64,000 nucleotides of DNA from Cladophialophora immunda (GCF_000835495.1 NW_015622544.1:4492855-4556854); one strand, 5' to 3'. Positions 46,126 to 58,076 are shown, numbered from the stretch's first letter. Notes: generated by a model not told the origin, from the letters alone. A program made the numbers and translations.

Positions 46126-48978
46126 ATGGCTGACCCTCGCCTCTCAGCCTCAGAAATCAGTCTCCTCTCTGATATCGCTATCCAGCTGGACCAGATCACC
46201 CTGCGAGAAGACTATGCGCTCAGCAGCGACGCAACCAACATCTCTACAGCGGAGGCGCCACCGCAGCCGTCACCGTCTCACCAAGAGGTTGAAGAAGACG
46301 AGCATCATCTCCCGAGTACGGATGAGACACCAGGACCATCTCGTCCTCCTCGTGCTCTTCGAGACAAATGGACCTGGGCACGCGACTTTGTGCACGACCG
46401 GCTCCCCACGACCTCAGCAGGCAGACAGCAACTCAAACGCGACATCACTAGGTCCAATCCAGTGGTGGCACGAGTCGACACCGATCCGCGACTGGGGAAC
46501 GCCGCCTCGACAGGGTTGCGCAGTAAATGGGGACTGCAAGGCTGGCGGTTCGGCGTGTTCCTCTCAACCATGGCCGTCGTGGCATGCCTGGTCGCAGAGC
46601 TAGTCATGCTCGCGTGCGCCATGTCCCTCAACAAGCCGCAGGGCAACAAGCACAACATCGGGGTCCTGTACGTGGGCGACTGCGCGAAGGTCGAGCGGAT
46701 CAACACTTTGCTGGCGATCCCGCTCAACATCATTGCCACGGTTCTGGTCGCGACGAGCAACTACGTGATGCAATGTCTGTCGGCGCCGAGCAGGAAAGAC
46801 ATCGACGGCGCGCATGCGGCCGGCTCGTACCTCAACATTGGCATTCCGTCGGTGCACAACTTGTTCCGGCCGGTATCGTGGAATTCGCTTCTCTGGGTGT
46901 CTCTCGTCCTAACCACGGTGCCTATTCACCTACTACTCAACTCAGCCTTCTTCAGCGCGCTACAGGCGAATAATTACGGCATCGTCGTCGCCGACAGCAC
47001 CTGGGGAATTGGTGACCCGCCCAGTGGCAGAGTTACCTTCTGGAACGGTACGGTCGCAGGATCCCTGGCTCAACAATTCAGCTTGTTTATGTGGTTGGCG
47101 GTTGGAGATCTGGAGCACCTGTCCCGCGATGATTGCTTCGCGCGATATGGGGTCGAGCTGCAGAGCGACGCGTCCAATGTGGTGGTGATCACGAAGCAAG
47201 ACACGGGCAAATACAGCACCCTCCCAGAACTGTCGCCGTCGTTATCCAGCCAGTCAGACACTTTTGAGCCGATTGACCCCTTTACGGCTTTCCAGCTGCC
47301 AGAGGGCGTTGGGATGTTTTTCAATCCTTTCAGCGGCAACGCGGAACCCATCTTCAACCAAACCATCCACCACTGGACATCGGGGATCCTTCCCCAAAAC
47401 AACAGTGGCGGACTATACATCTGGCCCTTAGACGGCGTATACGGCGTCGACTCTCTCAGGAGCGTGTTTTCGTCATTTGACTATAACTACTGGTCCCTGA
47501 TCAAGGAAATGCAGTACGACTTCGACAATCCTGATATCCTCCGAGCAGGCCAGTGGAATCCCACGAGCTGGATGTGCAGCACGGCCGATCTGCTCGCGGG
47601 CAAGGCGTGTACTTCTGGCAAGAACTCGCAAGCCCCAAGTCCGTGGCTGGTGACTCCGAAAAATTTCGAAGTCGACCACTGTCTGAGTCAGAGCACCGAG
47701 GAGAAATGTAGCCTGCAGTACAACTTCACAATTCTCCTCATTGTGATCGGCTGCGATATTGTCAAGATCATAGCCATGTCGGCCGTTCTGTTCATGGTGT
47801 CGGAGCGACGGCTGGCCACCTTGGGAGACGCCATTGCATCGTTCTTGGAGAGACCCGATCCCTACACGCGCGGCTATTGCTTGCTTGAACAAAACCAAGC
47901 ACGTCGGTTGTCCAAGAAAAGCCTGTGGTCACGGCAATGGCAATGGCACTCCTTGTGGTCGTGGTGGTCAAGGAGGAGGAACAGGAACAACACCAAATCT
48001 TCCTTCAGCCATCGCTATCAACATGTCAATGCCGCAAGCATCAGCGCAGGGACCAGGGCTTGGGCAGAAAAGCTCGACTTAGATCCAGCCAGCGCTGTCT
48101 GGACTGAAAGGACGAGGCGCTGGGGGTCAATCCCGTCACACAATCGCTGGGCGGCCTTTGCCTTGCTGTACGTGGGATTACTCGCCGCGTCGCTTGTGGT
48201 GCTGTGGCTTGGCGTGCGCGACCTGCATCGAACCGGCATCAACAACCCATTCGGTCGGGGGTTTGGTTCTCTTGACCCGAACGCGCTCTTTGCATATCCG
48301 ACGTCATTCACGACCACCGGTTCCAATGCCACGTTTACGGTGGTGCAGACCAACAAGTCACGCACGCTCTTCGCCGACGTCATCACTGTCAACACGCCAC
48401 AGCTGCTGTTTTCGACGCTGTACTTCATGTACAATGGCTTGCTCACCTCCATGGTCATGGCGGCCGAGTGGGGCCGGTTCGCATCTACTCCCAAGGCCTT
48501 GCGTGTGAGCGAGCCGCGCGAGGGCCAGCGGTCAACGTATTGGCTTCAGCTCCCCTGGAAGTACAGTCTGCCATTGCTGACAATGTCAATTGTCCTGCAC
48601 TGGATCGTCTCGCGGAGTTTGTTCATGGTGAGAATCAACGTTTTTGGTTGGGATGGCAAGGAGCAGCCCGAGAGAGACATCTCGGCGTGTGGATACAGCC
48701 CCTTGGCAATCCTGATTGTGATTCTAGTCCTCGTACTGTCCTTGGTAGTTATGCTATTGGCCGGAATGCAGAAGCTCGCCCCTGGGATCCCGGTATGTGG
48801 AACGAACAGTCTGGCCATCGCGGCAGCCTGCCACCACAGCGATGAAGGCGACCCAGACGTCTCGTGCAAACCGCTTCGATGGGGAGTCACCAAATTGGCC
48901 GAGAAAGATTTGCCAGGTCACTGTAGCGTGACGGACGAAGATGTTTGTAAACCAGTCAGCGGGTTGAAATACAGGTGA
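46126..48978 (+). CDS. Large fungal multi-pass membrane protein, DUF6536-like
   Basis: Intronless 950-residue frame. After a polar N-terminus of about 140 residues the DUF6536-type block starts: LQGWRFGVFLSTMAVVACLV, VGDCAKVERINTLLAIPLNI, SNYVMQCLSAPSRKDIDGAH and WNSLLWVSLVLTTVPIHLLLNS. A cysteine-bearing extracellular-type region follows, then further membrane segments (YNFTILLIVIGCDIVKIIAM, WAAFALLYVGLLAASLVVLWLG, YFMYNGLLTSMVMAAEWG, LAILIVILVLVLSLVVMLLAG). These proteins are common in filamentous ascomycetes and have no assigned function. Absence of introns in a gene this long is noteworthy next to intron-rich neighbours. Confidence 0.85.
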   Translation: MADPRLSASEISLLSDIAIQLDQITLREDYALSSDATNISTAEAPPQPSPSHQEVEEDEHHLPSTDETPGPSRPPRALRDKWTWARDFVHDRLPTTSAGRQQLKRDITRSNPVVARVDTDPRLGNAASTGLRSKWGLQGWRFGVFLSTMAVVACLVAELVMLACAMSLNKPQGNKHNIGVLYVGDCAKVERINTLLAIPLNIIATVLVATSNYVMQCLSAPSRKDIDGAHAAGSYLNIGIPSVHNLFRPVSWNSLLWVSLVLTTVPIHLLLNSAFFSALQANNYGIVVADSTWGIGDPPSGRVTFWNGTVAGSLAQQFSLFMWLAVGDLEHLSRDDCFARYGVELQSDASNVVVITKQDTGKYSTLPELSPSLSSQSDTFEPIDPFTAFQLPEGVGMFFNPFSGNAEPIFNQTIHHWTSGILPQNNSGGLYIWPLDGVYGVDSLRSVFSSFDYNYWSLIKEMQYDFDNPDILRAGQWNPTSWMCSTADLLAGKACTSGKNSQAPSPWLVTPKNFEVDHCLSQSTEEKCSLQYNFTILLIVIGCDIVKIIAMSAVLFMVSERRLATLGDAIASFLERPDPYTRGYCLLEQNQARRLSKKSLWSRQWQWHSLWSWWSRRRNRNNTKSSFSHRYQHVNAASISAGTRAWAEKLDLDPASAVWTERTRRWGSIPSHNRWAAFALLYVGLLAASLVVLWLGVRDLHRTGINNPFGRGFGSLDPNALFAYPTSFTTTGSNATFTVVQTNKSRTLFADVITVNTPQLLFSTLYFMYNGLLTSMVMAAEWGRFASTPKALRVSEPREGQRSTYWLQLPWKYSLPLLTMSIVLHWIVSRSLFMVRINVFGWDGKEQPERDISACGYSPLAILIVILVLVLSLVVMLLAGMQKLAPGIPVCGTNSLAIAAACHHSDEGDPDVSCKPLRWGVTKLAEKDLPGHCSVTDEDVCKPVSGLKYR

Positions 48979-50771
48979 TCGCATGAAAAAAAAAAAAGCA
49001 CAGTAGTGTTACAAGGCACATTGACCTAGCTCAAGTCATCTTTCAAAAAATCGATGGTTTAGATCTGACGCGGTGACCGTATATGCCTCAGCAGAAAGGT
49101 ACGTCTCCGACACAACGGCGAGTGTAGTCCAGGACGAGTATCGAGTATCTTGGCTTTTATGCAATCGGCTTGGAAGCAGCTGTCACGACAAGGTCCAAGC
49201 GACAAATAGAGCAGTGTGGTGGTAGTGTAGTGATCTTGGACAGCTGGAGCTGTCCATGGTACAAGCACAGGCTAGTGATGCGTCCCTTCTCTTCTCAATC
49301 ACGGCTGCAGTGGAATGGGAGGCTTTAACAGTACGAAAGTGCTTGAAAAGCGTATCTCCCTTTGGATCCCAATTCTGTGCATCATGTGCTGCTTCAAATA
49401 TTGTAGTCTGTTGACTTTGAATAATTGATTTGATCGGGCCGAGGAGGAATAATGTTGGTGTTGAAGGGGGACAACATCAGTTTCAGGCAAAAGAATTATT
49501 GGCGAATTCTGTAACGTGGGAACCACTAGAGAGTCATCTATAGCAAAGTCACTAGCACCAAACAAACTGCTTCGACTTTGTGAGGATCCCATCTGACGGA
49601 CATAGCAAGGTATCGAGCGAACTCTCTGGGAGGTGCGCCGGGCAGTCGAATACATGAAGGAGGCACATTTTCAGAAGTGATGCTAGGAAATGAACCGCCG
49701 AGGGCGATACTTTTGGAGCCTTTTCGAAGGGAAACAGGGTGAGGCTGACAAGCCAAGGGCTTTCAGAGAGTGGCGTGTAAAAGCGGCGCGGTCGGGGTGA
49801 GCCGCCCGCGAGCTGCGAGCACCTACAAGTACAAGTAGTTTTTCACAACGCTTCAGCCGCCAAGCGGCTTCAGAGCAGAAGATGTGGCATCCGCAACGGA
49901 CATTGCTCTTGGCGTGCACGGGCCACAACGACATGGCCATGTCGCTATGTCTTGGCAGACAGCTCCTGACGTGCACGGGCCACAACGACATCGCCATGTC
50001 GTTATGTCTTGGCACGCCAAGACAGCTCCTGACATAGACCAGGATCGTCCTGCAGCAACCATAGAAGGTTGGTTCTCGTTCATGATCCTCAGGCCTTGAA
50101 CCTGCCTTTCGTATCTATCGTGATGACAACTGATGGCGATTTTCTAGTTGCACTGGCGTTAGGGGTCCTTTGAACCTGGACCCGCTTATCTCTCACGGTT
50201 TGTAGGCGTGAGGTGATTGGTGCTTGGTCCATCTCGTGCAATGCCGACGGCAAGACGTATTCGCCATCGAGATGGCCACTATATGGCGGAGGTGCCCTGT
50301 ACCTCTGGCGCTTCAACCCTCCTTCTTTCAAGTTAGCCACATCGCTTCCCATTGGCAGCCTACGGATTGCGGCAAGGCTTGGGGTTGGGGGGCTTGCCAA
50401 CCGTTGCCTCGCGCATCCCCGACACGGTTTGGGACGCGAGATTGCTTGGAAGGGTAAGTCGGAGAGAAACGAGAGATATTCACAACAGAGTCGCATGTCT
50501 CCGATGCGGCAGACAGCATTTGGGGCCCGCCATGAACGCTTTCGGGGCTCGAAAGGATCATGCCAGATGCCGTCTGCGCATTTGTCAACTCGTCGGGCCG
50601 TGCATGGTTTCGAGCACGGAGAGGAGAGTGACGACCATGAGAGACTTCGGCTTTAAATAAGGAGATGGAATTTGGGATAGTGATCGCAGTCCATTCCTAG
50701 ACTACGAGGGTCCGCCTTGTCGACACAACCGTCCGGAACAGCAAGTGATTCCTGCAAATACAAACAGCAAG
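48979..50771. other. Intergenic region with a tandem repeat
   Basis: 1.8 kb with no supported gene. Contains A-run 48985-48996 in the 3' flank of the membrane-protein gene, the tandem repeat at 49914-50033 (separate entry), and the promoter of the oxygenase gene. Frames of up to 147 codons between 50089 and 50660 overlap each other on both strands and lack domain signals. Confidence 0.4.
49914..50033. repeat. Two-copy direct repeat with palindromic arms
   Basis: Unit 1 (49914-49970, 57 bp) and unit 2 (49971-50033, 63 bp) both read gtgcacgggccacaacgaca..gccatgtcg.tatgtcttggca and end gacagctcctgac. Unit 2 has a 6-bp insertion. ttggcgtgc (49910) and gcacgccaa (50012) are inverted relative to each other, so the block could fold into a long hairpin. 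Confidence 0.75.
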
Positions 50772-52234
50772 ATGCAGGCTCAAACCACCGCCGCCGCCGC
50801 CGCCGAGACTGGCTCTTCGGTGCTCCGCCTCCAACAACAAGGCATCACACGAAAGCTCAAACCCGTCAGCAACGGTGAGAAGGGCTTCACCGAAATCCCC
50901 ACGCTGGACGTCTCGGCAATGTACAGCGACCGATTGGCCGACCGCGTCAAATTGGCCAACGCGGTGCGCGATGCCGCCACGCGAGTCGGATTCATGCAGA
51001 TCAACAACCACGGCATCAGCCAGCAGATCATTGACGACGCCTTTGCAGAGGCCGAGAAGTTCTTCCAGCTTCCCGCCGAAGAGAAGGAGAAGCTCCACCA
51101 GAACAAGAACAAGGACTTTCAAGGATACGAGCCACTCTATTACACCAACGTGGGTGGTTTGAAGCGCGGTGGTAGGGCAGAAAATATCCCTTCAGCTTGC
51201 TGGGGGAAGAGCACCCGTCCAGCTTCCCCCCCCCCCCCCCCCAGTGATATCTGAGAGAATGAATGACCCCTGACGAATCTCGCAGACTGCAAGGAATCCT
51301 TCTCCTACGGCTACGACCCGGCCTACGACGCCAACGGCGATGGCAAAATGCCCTCGATCCTCCAGAGACACAACCAGTGGCCCGACGAATCGGTGGCGCC
51401 GAAGTACAAGTCGACGATGATCCGATACCAGCAAGCGCTCCTGGCGCTGGCTCGCCAATTCATCCGGATCTTCGCCCTGGCGCTCTATCTCCCGGAGGAC
51501 TACTTCGACAACAAGCTGGGGCACCCGATCGCGGGAGTCCGCGTCCTGCACTACCCACCGATGGAAGGAAGCGATGACGAGGAGATTGGGCTCGGCGCCC
51601 ACACCGACATTGAATGTATGCACACACACCCCCCACCACTCCCTCACAGTTTTCTCCCGCTTCCCCGAGGGGCATTCTCTTTGCTAATCGTCGAGCGTAA
51701 CCTCTCAGGCTTCACGATCATCAACCAGACCTATACCGACTACCCGGCCCTCGAAGTCCTCAACGCGGACGGGGAGTGGATCAAGCTCTTCGCCGAACCG
51801 GGCTGTTTCGTGGTCAACCTGGGCGACATGATGATGCGCATGACCAACGACGCGTTCCTGTCGACGGTGCATCGAGTGATCAACCGCGGCGACTCGGAAC
51901 GGTACTCGATCCCCTTCTTCTTCGGGATTAACGCCGATGAGCTGATCGGCACCCTCCCAAGCTGCATCACCGAGGACAACCCGCAGAAGTATGATCCTGT
52001 CACCATCTTTGACGTAAGTCTCTACCATCCGCTGCTGCAGCAGCAGCAGCAGCAGCACTCGTCTTTCACTGAAGGAACCCCCTTGAATACTAACCAAAGG
52101 GACTACCATAGCACTCTCGAAAACGTTTGTTCGCCGCCAGACCAAACCACCCTCTTTCCAAAACGCTGGTGAATACGCTCCCCAAGAAGTACATTGTGCA
52201 AAACGGCGTCCCAGTGTATCCTGAAGAGCAGTGA
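50772..52234 (+). CDS. 2-oxoglutarate/Fe(II)-dependent oxygenase (isopenicillin N synthase-like)
   Basis: Four exons (50772-51168, 51286-51615, 51709-52013, 52112-52234) join in phase to 384 residues. The DIOX_N part has FTEIPTLDVSAMYSDR and GFMQINNHGIS. The double-stranded beta-helix holds GLGAHTDIE (iron ligands H and D), STVHRVIN (third ligand H) and RYSIPFFF (2-oxoglutarate-binding R/S). The C-terminus is HPLSKTLVNTLPKKY. Such enzymes hydroxylate or desaturate small molecules; fungal members occur in catabolism and secondary metabolism. Intron 1 contains a run of 17 C (51226-51242) and intron 3 a CAG repeat (about 52036-52056). Neighbours are a double Zn2Cys6 regulator and an MFS carrier. 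Confidence 0.9.
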
Positions 52235-52574
52235 CGGAGGGGGTTCAGAAATCCAACATGAGGGATCTTCAGCGCCGCTGGATATCCTCCCAGTGTATCG
52301 ACGGCAGGCAGACGACGAGAGCGGGGGTGACCTGATAAACGGTTGCAAGCATACAATTGAAAATGTTGGCCTTAGCCCGGTCCGGACCACGCAGAATAGC
52401 ATAAGGCATATAGCAGCTGGCTAGCATTTTGGGTTCTCCTAAATACATGAATGATTCTGGCGGCGTTCCCAGCCCTTTGGTGCTGTTACTGAGACGTTGG
52501 TCATCTGATCATTACATCGTGAGATCTCGTAGCCCGGCACCTCCGACCAATTTTTGCTTTGTTTTATACACAGA
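52235..52574. other. Convergent spacer, oxygenase / double regulator
   Basis: 340 bp, no gene. Holds the two 3' flanks. Confidence 0.4.
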
Positions 52575-55500
52575 TTAGAAGCTCCCAGCTTTGTGTGACA
52601 AGTGGAAAGCTTCAAGCGCCCTCGACACTCCACTCGACAATGTGTCTCGATCGCCCTCGAGAGTTCCGAGGAAAGACATGCAGCGCCGGACTCGATCCTC
52701 GAGTGTCGAGGAGGTCGAGTCTTGATGTGCAGCGACAGCACGGGGAGAAGCGATGAGCATCAAAGCGGCCGAGAAGAGCGCGTACTGCAGCGGCCACGTC
52801 GAGACCGTGTAGAAACAAAATCGTGCATCCCGTTGCGGAGGAGATTGAGACGAGGGCGACGGCGCGGTGAGATCGGTCTGTGAGAGAGCGCGCCGGGTTT
52901 CATGGACCTGGATCTGGTGCATCTTCATGCAGCATTGGATGAATTGCTCGGCCGAATCGGCGACGTTAAATACTCCTCCTCCATCGGCGCACGACGTCAA
53001 GGGCGTGGCCGCTTGCTCCAAGAGGAGGTTGGAGCTGTGGTAAAGAGACTCGCTAAATGCCCCCAGCGTTTCAAGGGTTTCGCGGCCGACAGTGTGGCTG
53101 TTGTCTGGTGCGGGAGAGGACTGCTCCTCTTCGCAAGAGGCCAGTTCAGTCGCCCAAGAGGCCCTCAAAGTTTCCAACTTGCTCCGGCTGTTGATGTGCC
53201 ACGCGCAGTTGTTTTGGGCGGCATGGCTAGCTTGACAAGTTGCCCCGCTGAGGATCTGGGCGTGGATCAGGGATCTCACTTCGGAGTACTCGTAGAGATA
53301 GAAGGATGTCTTCTCAATTACGCTTGTGGGTTGAAAGCATGAAATATTCTGTTTCGCCTGATTAGCTTTTTCCCTACCGTCACGAAGCTACGGTCATGCG
53401 TGAACAACTCTTCTGCTGCGGCACACTTACGAAATCGTATTTCGGCAACTGAGTCGGCCGTCCGAGTGCGATGGCGACGTCACTAACGGCTTGAGTCAGT
53501 CGTTCGTTCGTTCGTTGACCACGAAACGCAGCTGCATACCATTCCAGACAGTATACGGCACGATACAGAGCGAAGATCTCTTGGGTCTCTTCATCATCGC
53601 GATCGGCGTTAGTACTGGCCATGTCGAGGCACAAGCGGCACACAAAGCCAAGAAGGCGCCAAATATCTCCTGCTGTTGGGTTCAGCAACACATAGATACA
53701 CAGGAGGAGCCTGATCCGAATATTGTGTGTGTTGCTCAGTCCCTTGGAGGCTTGCCACTCAGTGATCGAGTTTGTGAAGTACGTGACAGACAACCCCGCC
53801 AAACGGCGGTCTTCTTTGCTCGAGAGATAGAGAGAGATGGCAAAGATGAGATAGAGGGTTGGGATCTGCCAGCGGCTTGATCCATGATGTTCGCTTGCTT
53901 GAGAGAGATATGTATAAATTTCACTCAGGCGGCGTTGGGTGACCGCCGGATAAAAAATATTAATTGATGCGTTGAATATTCGTATCAACGACAACACCAA
54001 AGAATGGGATGGCAACTCGGCATTTAAAGGTCCAAGGGCATCATAGATTTGTGATGTCGGGACGTTTCTCCGTTGAATGGTTGGCTGATAGCTTGGGAAG
54101 CAGCCCTGGACTAATTTGCTCTCTTTGAGAAGTCGCACAAATGGATTTGTAGGGCCGAAATATGCCGTGGTGCACGAGAGCAGCTCATTATTGGAGATGG
54201 CGATCGTTAAGCCGATGCTTTCAGCTGCGTTAAACTCGCTGTGAGTTCTCTGCAGCGTCAAGGCCGGGAAAAAAGCGCCAGATTCGGGAACCTTGTTGGT
54301 ACACGGAGACTGAGTTGACGCGGCACGCATGTCTTGTTCTGCGAGCAGGCTTTGAAGCCTCAGTTGAAGCGAATAAACATACCTGAACACCGCGGTGATT
54401 AGTGAAGATGAATGGTAAGAGGGTCTAAGAATGACATCTCAGGCTCTGAAGAATTGCAGCCGAATGTCCATTATCGTCGAGGTGAGCACTTACTCTCGAG
54501 GGATATCTTCGGAGAGGACATAATCGTAGTACAAGCAACGAGCGTCGGCCTTTTTGCAGTTATAACAAGTCGGAAGCTGGCGATCGCATCTGACACGGCG
54601 GCGCCGACAGATTTTACAGGCTGGTAGTAGCTTTATTGCGTTGTTCAGCCTTTCAGTCATGACGGCGCTCGGGATCGAACTCGGGTCCCATTGAGCAAAG
54701 GCTTTGGCTTCTTCGCCACCTGGGAGATTCGAGTTAGCTTGTAGTTGGGCTTCCTCGATTGGTGAAGCGGCTGTCGTCGGGAAAAGGTCGATGTTGTATT
54801 CATTGAACCCCATGTCAGCAATCTCTTGCCAGAAATCTCCCGCCATCATTGAATAGTCGCTGTCTTCCTGAAAAGTTTTGTCCCACTCGTCCAGAGAACC
54901 ACTCGGGAACGAACCATGATCGCCATAGATAGCTGATTGGCGGCGCTCGTGTTGATACAGGTGTTCCACTGGTTTTCGAAGAATGATATTATCCAATTGA
55001 TTGAGGAGCTGTAAGTCGTGCAAGGAGAAGTTACTGTCATCTGCAAACATATAGCTCTTCAACGTGACTTTTTTGAGATCGTCATAAAACTCTCCAACGT
55101 CCAACGCACCAAGCCATCGTTCGGATACCGTGGTCTATTGACGAGGTGTGTCAGAAATCTCCATTTTCTTATTGGCGTGTAGTACATGTGTGGTGGTTAG
55201 GCTGGAAAACTCACAAAGACTCCTGAGATTTGATTGAGGAGCTCAATTATGCGGTTATTCCCATACAAAGCTCGAAAGGTCTCGGGTGATATTTTCAATA
55301 GGTATAGAATCGTAGTCCCTGCCTCAAATAAGTTATGAACCATGTGGAACACAAAGACTAAATGGGCCGTTCGTGAGCCCGTCCAGCAGGCATTGGCGAC
55401 TTCGACTGCGGCGGCAAAACATGCCGTCATCTGCGTATCAGATGGAGTGAGGTTGTATGAGCATGGTCGATAGAGCATCAGTCGACTCTGGCACACGGCG

Positions 55501-57040
55501 TGAGAACACCAGTCCGGCGCAGTCTCCATCATGAGAGATATGGAATCGTGGAGAGAACCAATCTTTTTTTCCATTTCTGACGTCCACTGAGCGTAAGTCT
55601 TGTTGGCAAGGCTTCGAGTAAAGAACTGGACCGCACAGATCTCCGATTGAATCTGTCGGAATCGAATGAAATTTATAAAATGATACTTCAATCGCCGCCC
55701 TCCCGGCTTAATCCCCGAAGGATGTATGAATGCATCCTCAGAATCGGACGGAAATGCCACGTTAATGTGCTCGTCCTTAATAGTGAATGGGCGATGAGAA
55801 GTAACAGCAAGAGATCTTTCTATGGCATAAATCTTTCAGTGGTTAATATGGTAGGCAGCAGTTACAGATATTGAATCAATGACTTACACTCCAAAAGATT
55901 CTCCTCCGAAGGTCGAGAGCGAGGTCGTCGAGGCCCAGAGCAGGATCAGGCTCTTGATGTAAGCCCAAACCGATGGCAATCTTCATGCCTTCTCCGACCA
56001 AATGCCAGAGATTCGCTGTGTGAGGCAGAAGTGCTCCCGACTGCTGCAGGAGGATTATACACTGCAACGAGCGAACATTCGCGTGTCGGAGGAAGCCGCT
56101 ATGATTTAACGCATCCCGAAGAAGGGCTTCGGCGATCGCGCAGATCTTTCGAACATTCTGAGATTTGGAAGTCAAGGTGCTGAATGCCATGATGAGCGAT
56201 ATGATGAAATATGCATCTTGGGGGGGTTGGGATTCTGTCTGACCGTACACAGCGTCAAACTGCGCTCGGAGATCATCCTCAAGAAAGTAAGGGTATTGCG
56301 GCAGGATTCTCTCGATGTAGATGTCAACCAGGACACTTGCCACATCCCGGGGTACTTCGTGCAGACCCCCGATGGTGGCTGTCAAATCTCCTGTTCTGCG
56401 ACCCTGGTGAGTTGCCCGAAGTACCACGGGTAGCTCAGCGCCAGTGGTCAGACTTTTTCCGTACGCCGTTTTGTCGAGTCCTTCTGGAAGACATGTGGAC
56501 ATTGGCTCAATAGCAGTCCGGGCTATGGTGACGATTGATGTATATGTGTCTGTGGGGCCAGTATCACAGACGCTGGTTCTAGGCACCTCATGGAAGCGAG
56601 TCGCGACAGGATCCGTGCTTGCTGAGGCACCCCGAGGTGGAGGATGGAAGAGACACCTCTCTTTGTCATCCGACGAATGTTCGTTGTAGACATCAGTCAA
56701 GCTCAGCTGGATCTCTAAAGCGGCAACGGCGTTCTCGAGATATTGGACAACACTGTGTATTGTGTCAGCAGCTCGTGTACGTCGAGGTCCAAGCCGAAGA
56801 AGGCACGAATGGCTCACCTCCTGGGTATCTCACCATCTGTGTCGCGGTCTATACTCACGCAGGCGACTCCGGCCTGCTTACACTGTGAGCAAGTGGGAAG
56901 AACATTGTCGCACTAGAGAAGGGTTACTAGGTCGAGTTCATGATCTGGTATCACGCATGAGGAGTCTTATGATATACCTTCTTCTTTCTCCTGTAGCATC
57001 GTGCACACGCGAAGGCGGCTTTGCTGCGAGCGCGTGGCAT
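52575..57040 (-). CDS. Tandem double Zn2Cys6 transcription factor (two complete regulator modules in one frame)
   Basis: Seven exons (57040-56978, 56912-56818, 56752-55888, 55832-55215, 55134-54494, 54382-53431, 53348-52575) have canonical splice sites and join in phase to 1335 residues. Module 1: Zn2Cys6 at 12-39 (CARCYRRKKKC, CDNVLPTCSQC) is followed by the dimerisation-like VVQYLENAVAALE. A fungal_trans domain spans about 170-400 (SVLVDIYIERILPQYPYFLE, WSIYAIERSLAVTSHRPF), with a C-terminal helical region to about 640. Module 2: a second Zn2Cys6 at 720-747 (CKICRRRRVRC, CDRQLPTCYNC) is followed by YVYSLQLRLQSLLAEQ and another fungal_trans domain at about 840-1080. Exon 5 codes the tail of module 1 and the second zinc cluster without a stop. 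Alternatives are two genes, the second starting at ATG 54660 (residue 706), or a mis-joined model. Targets unknown; the oxygenase and MFS gene are candidates by position. Confidence 0.8.
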
Positions 57041-58076
57041 CTTGACTGTGTAGGCTGAAGGCACGCATCAACCTCGAGTATCAGAGGTGCCCGGTGGGCG
57101 GTGGGCGGTGGGCGGTCCAGACATTTCGTCAATTAGTGCTCATTGTCGATGCGAAAGACTACTGTAGGAGCAGCGGGAAAGTTGGGAGATAAGCCTAGTT
57201 CTGGCCAAGAGGGAGCCGTGTGCCTGGGTGCCTGGTGGGGAGGAGGGTGGGAGGGTGTTGCCAACCCCGACCTCCAGAGCCTCGCAGCGCCAAGAATTCC
57301 GACCTGGGTGCCAAGAAGTCTCAGCAGCGCAGCAGATATCACAACGAAGATAGTAAGGCATAACATAACCACATCAGAGAGCCGGGGGAAATGGAAAGAT
57401 ACACGTTCTTACATGACAACCCACCTACAGTATGTCAATTGTCGCTTTCCACCTGGCCACGCCTGCTTCACCAGCCTTTGTGGCGGTCGGCAATATGCGA
57501 CAGGTGCGTGCATTTCCGACACTCCCTTAGGTAAGCTCGGATCTTTCGAGTTCGCCTTCTGCCCATTGGACGGGCCAGTTCGCGATTACTTCAACCTGCG
57601 GTGGAAAGTTGATATTCTCGTAGAGATCCGCCTGGCCCCGATCTACTATCCCTTGACAAATGTTGTGGTCAGCTCTATGCGGCGCCTTAATTGGGCTGGG
57701 TCAGTGTGGCCTGGACAAATGGTTGGAAAACTCCAGCCTCAAGCGCTGAGAGCTACGCCCGCCGACTCTCGACTGTGTCAACGCTAACAGAGCCTTCCAT
57801 TCGGAATCTAGTCTCCTATGGCCCCAATGCTAAGCTATCTGACAGAAAAGGACCCAAATATTTCATACTCAGTCAGGCGTGCTGGACGTGTTGGTGCTCT
57901 AACATCCTGTTACCCCTTCACTGAGGTGGATGCCACTGATTGACGAGCTTCCCTCTGGGACTACTCTCCACCAGGGCTCCTGGACGACATCCTTGGGAAG
58001 AAGGAACAATACATCTCTTTCCTATTCTCCCTTGAACGCCGCTTATTGCCTCTTTTTCCAGAAGCACGTGAAAAAA
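57041..58076. other. Promoter of the double regulator and spacer to the MFS gene
   Basis: A G-rich heptamer repeat ggtgggc in three copies (about 57092-57115) lies 50-75 bp upstream of the regulator start. A 214-codon plus-strand frame (57143-57787) has no recognisable domain and uneven composition; it is not called as a gene. Confidence 0.4.

Noticed and set aside
49914..50033. CRISPR-like array
   Set aside because: Only two adjoining units with no spacers, in a fungal nuclear context.
57143..57787. 214-codon plus-strand frame between the regulator and the MFS gene
   Set aside because: No domain, uneven composition, no supporting splice structure; left as unannotated.
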